Source of the DNA: Adineta vaga | Lineage: Eukaryota > Rotifera | Direction: 5' to 3' | DNA: 64,000 bases | NCBI GenBank assembly: GCA_021613535.1 | Contig: CP075494.1 | Location: 4,278,001 to 4,342,000 of the forward strand | Shown: positions 1 to 10,100 of the stretch, piece by piece | How the letters are laid out: each line of letters starts with the position of its first letter | Numbering within the stretch: position 1 is the stretch's first letter | Translations under genes and position numbers: made by a program | The notes under the pieces: model-generated | Told to the model about the DNA's origin: nothing | Seen by the model: only the letters and a program-made list of their open reading frames with translations | Databases searched by the model: none

Positions 1-111
1 CTTGTTTAAGTACAGATGTATATCTTCCTCGATATTCTTTCAAACCCCATCCAGCAATAATAACTGTTTTATTAGGATAAAATGGAGAAGATAATTGCAA
101 GCATTGACAGG
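1..111 (-). pseudogene. Fragment of a trypsin-like serine protease at the window edge
   Basis: The minus strand reads CLQLSSPFYPNKTVIIAGWG followed by LKEYRGRYTSVLKQ up to the window edge. The AGWG block followed by a short variable stretch and a Ser-x-x-Leu is typical of the chymotrypsin/trypsin fold just after the catalytic Asp region. No catalytic His, Asp or Ser lies inside the window, so activity cannot be judged. Going upstream on the minus strand a TGA stop appears before any AG splice acceptor in this frame. Either the exon boundary is unusual or this is a broken copy. It could also be a real exon whose start I misplace. Confidence 0.4.
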
Positions 112-1185
112 TTGTTTGTCATTTTGAACATTCGAATAAAAATAAATATTATGAATTACGAACATATAATGATAACAAAGATGTTATTTCTTGGGCACTA
201 TGTTTTATTTAATTAATATACAGGTAACTATAGGGAAAAACGACCGCATAAGTTTTAAAAAAATGAAAGTGTATGTATAATTCTAAGTAATGTGATATAA
301 TCGATTTCCTCCATGCTTTGTATTCAATTCCATGTAAAAAAGAACTAATGGAGAATATGATTAAAATCGATTTTTTTCGAGAAAATCAATAAAATCTGTC
401 TTGATATGTCATTTTGCGATTAAATTTGATCCATTAATTGATTTTAACGGATTTTTCAAGTTTTAATTCATTATAACACCGAAAATAAATCAGTTTCAAT
501 AGATTTTTTGTCTTTAATCTGTTAAGATCGATTTTAATAACGCTCTAGAAAAACTATTTTCTTGCGTTCTCAACCATCTGCCAGATTTCTCGACCTTTTT
601 TTCGTAATCCTCTCACCGACAAATAGTAGGTACGGTAGCAGAGCAATCTGTTTCCCCTTGTCATACTTCGACCGATACCGATACTATCGTTTGATATTCA
701 TCCACACATGAAAAAATACTACTGATCTTGATTTAAGTCGATTTTTTTCTGACGAAGAATCTGATTATCGCCTGATGAAAATCGTACCATTTATTTTTAC
801 ATGGGAATGTGACTTTTATTGAATGAAGAAAAAAAATTTATTACCCTCATTAATGGCGGATCTGAGCTGTGTCTTACTTACCTATAGTAATCATGAAAAA
901 GTTTTCTGTTTTCAAAAACATTTTTTTAATAAGATCATAAGACACAACAAAGAATAGGATATTATCCAAAGTAATCTACTCGAATTACATAAGGGAAAAA
1001 ATCCATTTCTATTGCAGACATTGAAGTTTAATGTTTTTAATCATTATTTGATCGAAAGAGGATTAACAGATGTTTATAGCATATTATGTTCCTCATTTCA
1101 AGTAATTTTGTCTCTATATACTTAGGGATTTTTCACACAAAAATAAATATTTTATTACAAACCTGGGAGATTTTTGTTCTAATGG
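112..1185. other. Non-coding AT-rich stretch
   Basis: About 1.07 kb of AT-rich sequence with many stops in all frames. Around 360-560 the word family 'atcgattttt/aaaatcgat' recurs several times on both strands, a loose local repetition that I cannot assign to a known element. Nothing coding is supported. Confidence 0.5.
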
Positions 1186-1194
1186 TATATAAAA
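1186..1194 (+). promoter_or_regulatory. Candidate TATA box of the EF-hand/MORN gene
   Basis: The string tatataaaa lies about 50 bp upstream of the ATG at 1241, the spacing expected for a TATA box with a short 5' leader. No initiator element is obvious. Identification is by motif and position only. Confidence 0.45.
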
Positions 1195-1240
1195 CCAATG
1201 GAGTGAAGAAATAAAAGCAGTTCTTTTCATTTATCCTCAA

Positions 1241-4200
1241 ATGTCGAATTCAACTACACAAGATTTAATTGTTGATGGAGCAGAATTAAGCCATCCAATA
1301 ACCATCAAACGTGGTAAAACATCACGCATACATCAAGTTGTTGCATATCCAACGCAGTTAACAAGAAAGACAACAAATGGTTTTGCTGATGGAACAACAA
1401 CACCCGATGAAAAAACTGTAAAAAAATGTCGATGGCACACTGCCGGTATCATTCGATTTCATCTGAATCCTGAAACGAATAAAATCTATGAAGCACGACC
1501 AAGTTTACATGAATTAGAAATAACACTTGAATGTCTTCTCGACGAGTCTCATAAAGAACAATTAGCTAAACGAGCTGAACAAATCTATGGTTTAGAATTT
1601 ACAGCTGATAATTTTGTTATTTGTCCATTTCAAACATTTATGGCACAATTAACAGTTCCTATGGATGGAATTCCGAAAACATATTATGGTGTTCTTGTTG
1701 ATAATAAAGAATTACATCCAATGAGAATTATTTTTGACATCAAAGATCCAAATGAAATCAGCGAAATTGCTTCAAAACTTGATCATCCACGTGATCATGA
1801 TATTGTCTTACGTTATGATTATAGTTTAAGTGGTACATCAACAGCTCGTGCAGCGTTAACAATCAGTGCTGAAGATATCAACAAAATCGATTTAGAAAAA
1901 CAAGTTTTTGGAAAGAGTGAAGCTGATAGTATGGTAGTAAGTCGATCAGTAATGGATAAAATTACAGCAAGTATCAGTACTCAATTGAGAGTTGTAGAAG
2001 ATATTGGTGTAGGTGGATCATCATTTGGACAAGATTTAATTCAACAAGAAATTGCTCGAGCCATGTCTTCAAGTGGTTTTCAAAAGTTTAGTATGGATGA
2101 TATAATACAAATGAAAAATAATGATATGGAAATTAGTGATGATCTTAAAGCGAATATAATTAATTCAACATCATCAAATAATTCCGATAGTTCATCATCA
2201 AGCCATCATAATATTGATCAATCATCATCGGCTAATTCATCGGACATGCTACATGAAAAAAGTGATTCGAATCGAAATGCAGGTGGTCAATCGACTAGTT
2301 CATCAAGTAGTTTTGGATTAAATGCCACGATTGGAGGTTTCGGCGGTGGATTCAATACGAGTAGTTCCAATTCACAGGCGACAAATTTCGATAATTCAAA
2401 CAGTTCAGCGAATAAAGATCATGAAATACTATCTAAACAATCTTCAAATTTGAATGATAATTCTGCTAGTAATTCAAGTTCTACTTCGCGAAACAATGCT
2501 GTGCAAGGAGAAATACGACAAGTAAAAGATATCGATGCAGCAATAGTTCGTCGATCCGAAATTTCAAAAGGTTTTACAATTTCATTACAAAGATTTCATC
2601 ATCAGTTGGCGACAACAAGTATTAAAGGTCGATTAACAACAAAAGTTGATACAGAAATATTGGAAGATATTCAAGCAAAAGAACAAGCAGAACGAGAAAA
2701 ACAAGCAAAAAGAGAAGAAGAAGAAAATAATGCAAAGGAAAGAGCATTACGTCAAGAATTAGGTTAGATGATTAAACAACGAAAATCCGTATAGATCGTA
2801 TTTTCTTTTAGAACTAACACCGCAACAAATTGATGATTTATTGCACGAAATTGATAGTCTCGATGAAGATCAATTAAAAGAAATGTATAAAGAATTTGTG
2901 ATATTATGGTAAGTAAAGAAGAATTGATAATTATGAAATAGTTTATTCGTCTCTTTTTTTTTAGTCCTAATGGAAAAATGTCTCGAGAGATTTTTACTAG
3001 TTGTTTTCAAAAATTACATCCAGGGTAAATTTTAATCGAAATTTCTCTTTCTTTATGTGTCTTTGTTGTTGTTGTTGTTGTATAGTGGAAAGGTGAATAA
3101 TTATTGTCGTTATTCATATAGCGTATTTGATACAGACAATACTGGAGCAATGAATTTTACAGAATATGTAAGAGCGATGCATGCACATGGATCGGATGAT
3201 ATCGAAGAAAGTCTTCGTTTGGTAAAAAGATAGATAAACTTATTATTTGAGATTTTTCCAAAAAAAAGTATTTATTTTATAGGCATTTGATGTATTTGAT
3301 TATGATAAATCTGGAAAAATTGATCAAAAAGAAATACTTCATATATTAACAGCGACAGGTGATCTTCTTGGACGACCATTAGAAACAGCAAATGCAAAAA
3401 CACTTGCTAAGAAAATTTTGGATACTTGTGATAAACAACGAAATGGTAAAATATCAAAAGAAGAATTTGTAAATGGGTAAATTCATCTTTTCGAAACTTC
3501 TCTCATACTGAACATTCATCTCTTGTTATAGCTGCAAAAATATCAAAGAATATTGTCAATTCTTAATACCAAATTTTGAACAAGGTAAATCAACATTGGT
3601 AGTATAAAGAACGGATAGAAAATGAATTTGAAATTTATATTTTAGTTGTCACATCTCACGATCCAAATTATCAAGGAGATTTAGAATATGGTAAAAAGAA
3701 TGGACAAGGCGTTTACACTTGGCCGGATGGTCGCCGATATGAAGGCCAATGGAAAGAAGATAAACAACACGGAAAAGGTACTTTGAAATGGCCTGATGGC
3801 CGTCAATATGAAGGAGATTGGTTAGATGGTGTTAGAAACGGACAAGGTATCGAAACTTCAGCTGATGGCGATAGATTCGAAGGTGAATGGAGAAGTGATA
3901 AGAAGAACGGAAAAGGTATCGAAACTTCAGCTGATGGCGATAGATTCGAAGGTGAATGGAGAAGTGATAAGAGGAATGGAAAAGGTGTTTACATCTGGTC
4001 AGATGGTCGACGATACGAAGGACAATGGAAGGATGATCAAGAAGGTAATACAGGTGTTTATGCTTGGCCCGATGGTCGACGATATGAAGGAGAGATCAAA
4101 GACGATGTCAAACATGGATATGGTACCGAAACCTTGGCCAACGGTGACCGTTACGAAGGACAGTGGACAGATGCCAAGAAAAATGGGAAAGGCGTCTACA

Positions 4201-4670
4201 TCTGGTCGAACGGCAATCGGTATGAAGGAGACTGGAAAGACGATATCAGAACTGGAAAAGGTGTTTTCATCAACTCCAAAGGGAACCGGTATGAGGGAGA
4301 CTACAAGAATGATAAGATGAATGGAAAAGGTGTTTACATCTGGGCTGACGGTGATCGGTACGAGGGAGATTTCAAAGACGGTAACAGCCACGGAAAAGGC
4401 GTTTTTACCTCGACTGATGGTTCTCGGTATGAAGGAGGCTGGAAAGATGACAAAAAGCACGGAAAAGGTGTTCAAACTTTTGCTAATGGTGCTAAATTCG
4501 AAGGGGAATGGCAAAATGGTGAACGAAATGCAACTGGTCGTTTAACCTTAACAAATGGTACGTACTATACAGGACATATTAGTGATGATTTCATTAAACA
4601 AGCAAAAAATAACCAAGTACAAGGAAATCAATGCAATCAAGTTCAATGGACTTATTATACTTCATCATAG
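1241..4670 (+). CDS. Neuronal-calcium-sensor EF-hand / MORN-repeat fusion protein
   Basis: Seven exons with short GT-AG introns. Exon 1 (1241 to about 2764) codes some 508 residues without a domain I recognise: a folded-looking first 270 residues, a Ser/Asn-rich segment (about 300-420), then a charged coiled coil rich in Glu/Lys. Exons 2-6 (about 2814-3583) code four EF-hands in neuronal-calcium-sensor order: a degenerate first hand (CPNGKMSREIF, followed by LHPG), then loops DTDNTGAMNFTE, DYDKSGKIDQKE and DKQRNGKISKEE with ligands kept. Exon 7 (about 3647-4670) codes roughly 14 MORN repeats of 23 residues (YEGxWKDDKxxGKG) to the stop. The inferred role is a Ca2+-responsive membrane or cytoskeleton-associated scaffold. 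Splice phases join cleanly through all seven exons, so one protein is likely rather than two genes. A TATA-like box lies about 50 bp upstream. Confidence 0.8.
3846..3983 (+). repeat. Two 69-bp tandem copies inside the MORN exon
   Basis: The unit at 3846-3914 is repeated at 3915-3983, apparently identical except for the last few bases. One unit is exactly 23 codons, one MORN repeat. The other MORN repeats of the gene differ at many synonymous sites, so this copy is much younger than the array. Confidence 0.85.
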
Positions 4671-4978
4671 ACTCTATGATATCGAGTTATCACTTTATCT
4701 ATTATTTTATTCAAATTCATATTGCTTCACATTTTACTTATACTTTACCAATTAGAAATACAAAAGTTTATTGTTGTATTTCTAAACATTGACATCAGGT
4801 TTTTCACATTTGGTAACATCTGTAGAAATACTAAGAATGAATGAAAAAAAAATAGAAATTTAATGTATGCAATACAATTCCATGTATCTTATCAGATAGA
4901 TGAGATTGATGTGTTAATATGCTATCGCCATTCACATCCGCAACAATATTTTCTCCACATCACTACAAACACTTCAGA

Positions 4979-5048
4979 TCCATGTAGTCTAGCGGTTAGG
5001 ATGTGGCGCTTTCACCGCCAATACCCGGGTTCAAATCCCGGCATGGAT
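4979..5048 (+). tRNA. tRNA-Glu (anticodon UUC)
   Basis: A full cloverleaf can be drawn: acceptor TCCATGT with GCATGGA, an A-box-like D arm (TCTAGCGGTTAGGA), anticodon stem TGGCG/CGCCA around loop CTTTCAC with anticodon TTC, and a T arm CCGGG/CCCGG around TTCAAAT (B-box GGTTCAAATCC). The pattern matches eukaryotic tRNA-Glu. No intron. A T-rich stretch a few bases downstream (ttctttttt) can serve as the polymerase III terminator. Confidence 0.92.
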
Positions 5049-5212
5049 ATAATTCTTTTTTCCATCATTCAATATTACATCATATACTTTTGCATTCGTT
5101 TTCTTTACTTTCCCTTTTCGGTGAAAAAAATCAAAATGACTCATTGCTTTTCTTTGATAAGGAAAGAAATTATATACAGGTATAGAATAATCATAAAAAA
5201 CGAAAAAAATAC

Positions 5213-5286
5213 TTCCCTCCGCTCGGAATCGAACCAAAATTGCCTGAGCTACAATCAGACCTGATGACCACTACATTACAGAGGGA
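5213..5286 (-). tRNA. tRNA-like gene with anticodon GUA on a non-Tyr backbone
   Basis: On the minus strand: acceptor TCCCTCT/GGAGGGA, D arm with TAGTGGTCATCA, anticodon stem CTGA/TCAG around loop TTGTAGC (anticodon GTA, nominally Tyr), and a T arm TTTGG/CCGAG around TTCGATT with G-U pairs. Discriminator base A. The D arm resembles tRNA-Val/Asp rather than Tyr, the first pair is U1-A72 instead of the C1-G72 of eukaryotic tRNA-Tyr, and there is no intron although nuclear tRNA-Tyr usually carries one. It may be an anticodon-shifted tRNA, a tRNA pseudogene or a divergent functional tRNA. It converges on tRNA-Glu, 164 bp away. Confidence 0.7.
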
Positions 5287-5592
5287 TGTTCTATTCTCTG
5301 ACGAAATAGCACAGCAATCAGATCAAAATATAGATGTTAAGATGTAAGGGTGAGAATCTATATGAGTACTTCTTCTCAATTCACACCTTCAACCTCAGCC
5401 ACCACCGATAGTTTTTCATAGCAAAACAACAGATCACTAACACAAAACAAAAATAGATATCAATACATGGAATCGCTATAATGGTAAACAAATTGAACAC
5501 AAGTGGGTCGCATTTGATTGAATGATCTGATGGATATAACTTATATGCCTGGAATTTCAGATGAAAAATTATTTAAAAAGCAAATATTTCTC
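5287..5592. other. Spacer, nothing assigned
   Basis: No domain, RNA or repeat recognised. A short reading frame starting at about 5361 codes about 20 Ser/Thr-rich residues and is not supported as a gene. Confidence 0.4.
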
Positions 5593-6765
5593 CTATTTTT
5601 TCAATAATATCTCATAGCCCAAATAACCACATATAATAAGTGTTGCTATAAGTGGAAAGAGAAGTGAACAACGTACCTGCAAAGCAGAATTAGTGTATAT
5701 ATTACAACAACATGCGCTTGCAACTTCTATAAATATTTCACGATGCCTAAACGAAGTAACCATCAATAAGGTAATTTAGGTCCATCGACACATTGATCAA
5801 TTCGAATCTCCGCAAAAATAATTAAGGCCAAAAAGGACTCGACAGAATCATCGTGCATATGATCGCTTCCGTATGATAAGAAAAATGCCTTTGATTATTC
5901 GAAACATCTTGATACATTCTGAAAAGTGACAATATCTTAACAAACTTTAAAAGATTTTAGTGCAAAAAGCAAGTAGTAATGAATACAAAACAATCACTTC
6001 AACATCAAAAGAACACAGTAGGAAAAAAAAGAATCGATGAATAATGGATTCTTTCACATCTTTTTTTATACATACTATGTGTATGTCCTTCTACAGTATA
6101 ATTTTCTTTTATCGAATAAGAAAGGCGTATAAGTTATATCTATTGTGATATGGTAAAATCCAATAAGTCATTTGTTCTATTCCGTTCTTCACTTTTTTAC
6201 TACAAATCATAGGTATTTTGATTATTAATAGAGAAGATTGCTATATGATATTTCATGACCTATACATCATGTCATTAGAAGAAAGACAATCAAGTTGGTA
6301 TTATACATAGGAAAATCACCTGCATTTGTTGTTGTTGTCGTTGGTACAATGATTAGTGCATAGTCACTAGATCAAAGAAATTCGATGGGTCAAAATCAAT
6401 TTGATCACTTCACGAATTCGATCTAAATTCTGCATTGGATTACATTCAGGTTGAGCACATAAGAGAGATCGATGATCAAAAGAAGAAATAGGAAGATTAG
6501 TTGTCAAAAATGTCATCGAAAAGGTTAAATAATAATTAGCCATCGATGAATAACTTGCACATAGCACAGATGATGCATTTGTATTGGTCATACTTGATAT
6601 AAAACATCCTTTACTTTCTTCTATCGATGAACTTGAACATTCGGTAGTTGATTGGTTTGATGAATCTTCGATGGAAATGGACTCGAGAACACGTTTTAGA
6701 TAGTGGGTGAGTGTGGGTTTGAAAGAAGAAGAAATACCCACACCCTGAAAAAAACTTTTGTACAT
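5593..6765 (-). CDS. Tentative small membrane protein, two visible exons
   Basis: An open frame at 6765-6367 (132 residues, Ser-rich, several Cys) has no recognisable domain. Further along the minus strand, after a good acceptor (tttgcag, exon from about 5676), a terminal exon reads RCSLLFPLIATLIICGYLGY then EILLKK and a stop at 5593, a clean C-terminal transmembrane segment. A phase-0 donor (GAA|gtgatc) near the end of the first exon would join them with a roughly 700 bp intron, long for this genome, so intermediate exons are possible. The N-terminal part overlaps a G-rich hairpin (6703-6745), which makes the start doubtful. Function unknown. Confidence 0.3.
6703..6745. repeat. TGTGGG-like inverted pair (hairpin)
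   Basis: The plus strand reads gtgggtgagtgtgggt, a 17-base spacer, then acccacaccc. The inner arms (gtgtgggt / acccacac) pair perfectly. The G-rich arm resembles the TGTGGG telomeric unit I recall for Adineta vaga. It overlaps the first codons of the tentative minus-strand frame here. Confidence 0.55.
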
Positions 6766-7191
6766 GTGGTTGAAATCCCATGAAAATACCCTCTCATATT
6801 GCCTGTGGTTGTGAAAATCAGCTATCGTAACTAACGTAAGAAATACTTGTTTAAAAAATATTTTTTCACAAGAATATATAGCAACAGTTGTCTACCACTT
6901 CTCTTTTGTTAACGCAATTGTTCTCTTCTTCAACGGAATGTACTTTTATTGATGCTGAAGGCCGTCTTTTTTTATTCTCTTTTGTAATGTTTAGAATTTT
7001 CAAATGGGAAAAAATCCTACATTGTTACAATGTTTGTTGACGATGAATGCCAATTCAAGAGTCTCAGTGGCGTTTCTCTGTTCTCTTTTCCTTTCATTTA
7101 CGCATATATATCACTCTCATTTTCTTTTCTTTCTATCTTCTTGGTTCATCATATTGTATGCTTTTGAAAACATTCAAGAGAAAAATTCACG

Positions 7192-10100
7192 ATGAAAACT
7201 AATTCAACGGCTATTCAAATGACACCGGTTCAGCCCTTTTATTCTCCTGAAATGGATTCAAGTTCTTCAGCATCATCATCATCATCAACAAAAGCGTCAG
7301 AAAATCTTCGTATACAGGAAGATAACGTGAAAAGTAATACTGAACAACAGAAGGAACTGTACATCATCAATCCTAAACCAAGCCATCGATCTCGTAAATC
7401 TGACCTATTTGATGAATTAATAGAGGTTTGTTCACACCTATGTCTGTATTCAATATAACTGCAGCTCTATAATGCAAAACTGTTTATAACATAGATTGTT
7501 CAGCATCCGGAAACAAGTAAAGACGAGTGGCCAAAGTTCGAGAAAAAATTAGACGAATATGTCATTGATCAGTATTCTTGTCTTTGTGTTCAATCGGCGC
7601 ACAAAAGAAAACGAAAATTTCTCCAACAATGCGACAAAAAGTTACTTTACCCCGTACATCACGCTGTCTTGAATAATAATCAGTTTATGTTTAAAACACT
7701 TTTCGAGGACTATGGTTGCGGTAAGCAAGAAGCTTTTTGGGTACCTTTTTTCTAGCAGAATTCAATGTGTACTGTTTTCATTGAACGGTTAACTAAGAGT
7801 GGGACTCAGTAATTAGATTACGATGAGAGTTTAGTGTTTCTTCTCCTTCTACCTACGTCTACCTACCCCTCATATAGACTGTAGAATTTTAAGGAACGTA
7901 AGGGATTTAATAACGTTCTACTAATGTAATAGAGTAAAGATATTGAATTACTTTTGATCCCACCATAAGCTTCGTCAACAACCTCCTCCTTACTTAAACC
8001 TACGCTCACAAGAAGATATTATTGTCATAGGAACTCTGACATTCAATTTATTTCATATTATACGTAGATATTAATATTCGTACGCTCGATTATGATACAG
8101 TACTCATTTTGGCAGCCCGAGCACGATCTATTTGGGAGCCTCAAACAGAAAAAAATGTATCGTCAAGTCAACCTGTTACATCTTCGAATACCGATCTGAG
8201 CGACAAAAAAACAGATCTAATCGAATATCTTTTAAATAAAGTATACGGTGGCAACGTAAACGCTATTGATGCATACGATGATGAACATCGAACAGCTGTA
8301 TGTACGCAAAAATGTTTTCTTCAGAGAATATTGTTTTGTTTATTGTATAGCTTCATCATGCAATCTTGCACCGACGATGGGATTACATGGTGCGGTTAAT
8401 TGATTTCGGAGCGGATATCAAAGTATAGTTTTTACATATCGTATAAAATTTGACCACATTTTTTTGTTTTTTCTAGATTAAGACTACACTCAAGGCAACA
8501 GTTCTTCATTTGGTTTGTTTTTGGGCTAAAGATGATAGAGAATGCTGTACACAGTTAAAAATTTTATTTAAAAAATTGGGCCAGCCGTATAATCAATTTA
8601 TTCTTCAGAAGGATACCGATGGTTTAACAGCTGTTTGTATTGCTGCAGGCCGATCTTTCGAGCAATCAGTTGAAGAACTTCTCAAAATGTATCAATGTTC
8701 ACCAGAAGATCAGTCTTGTGATATTGAATTAGAACATGGCGTTTCTTCAAACAACAAAAAGATTTTGGATAAAATTTATCAAAAACACAAATCGTGCTCC
8801 TACCACCAGGTAAATAGGAATGAGAATCATTCATAATAACTATGTTTGAGAGAAAAAACGAAGGAACCTGTTGTTTTACGAGAATTTTACTAAATGATAG
8901 TCAGTTAGTTGTCTTGACCAGTTGAATGCAGGTAATAAAACGAAATATTCCGGTATTTCAACCGATAATTAATGAAGATTTTTGAAAGTTTAAGAATTCA
9001 ATATGCTATTTAGCTTTGATAATCTATTTAAAAATATTCACTTCAAGAAATAACAAATAAATGTTCGACGTACTTGCTAACAACTATGCAAAATGGAAAA
9101 TCTTTTTTTCAACTTTAATATTATTATGTCTGATTCATAGGGAAAAGATACATACAAATATTTACTACATCTCGCTGCTAAATTTAACAACGATCGAGAA
9201 GTTTATGTTGGAGCGAATGATAATGAACATAATCAGCAACGGGATAATGTTTCACACATAATAAGTACCACATATAGCCCGAATGCTTGGGAAAAGCCAA
9301 ATGTTGAAGGCTATATGCCGGTGCACATTGCAGCACATTATGGTAACAATGCATTTATCCAGTATGCCATTAAAAATGTCAAGGATGGCAAAAAATATGT
9401 CTGTCAAACAACGCAAAATAGAAGAAAAATCAATGCATTACACATTTGTGCTGAACAGAGCATATCGTCTCCACTATCACCAGATGAAACCAAAACGGAA
9501 AAAAACACGTATGTATTTGAATGTGAATCAGTTTTTTTCAATTATCATATGAACTAAATTATCATTTATAGGAATACAAAACATCTGGAAATTTGTAAAA
9601 CTCTACTGTCACTGAATTCTCCGTATGTTGAGATATTATTTCAAGCAGGTGACAATGACAAAAATACTCCACTTCATCTTGCTGCTAGAAAAGACAACAA
9701 GGAAGTTTTCACATATTTATTAAAACATGGTAAAAAGCTGAAACATCCTAATTTAAAGGATGACAAAGAAGATAATATGTACGGAATAACTGAACCACAC
9801 AATTGCCGTGGCCGAACACCATTGTTTGAGTGTGCAGAATATAATCATATATCATTAATGGAAGAGCTATTGTCAACAGATGCCAATTCGAAAACATGGA
9901 AAGAAACACTTGATCAATTGAAAGATGAAAATAAAATAACATGCTTGCACATAGCGTGCAATAAAGGTAAATATAAAATATATAGAAAATTAACTACAAA
10001 GGGTCATAAGAAAAATCTTACAAGATCCACGAACATTTAGTAAACCTGCAATAAGATGCTTATGATATAGGATATGTAAAGAAGACGTGATATTTTCATC

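Noticed and set aside
3999-4514. Long minus-strand and second plus-strand frames over the MORN exon
   Set aside because: Repetitive MORN codons leave other frames open; the sense frame has clear MORN repeats and splice continuity.
4863-5264. 133-residue frame spanning the tRNA-Glu gene
   Set aside because: It reads through a complete tRNA and has no domain.
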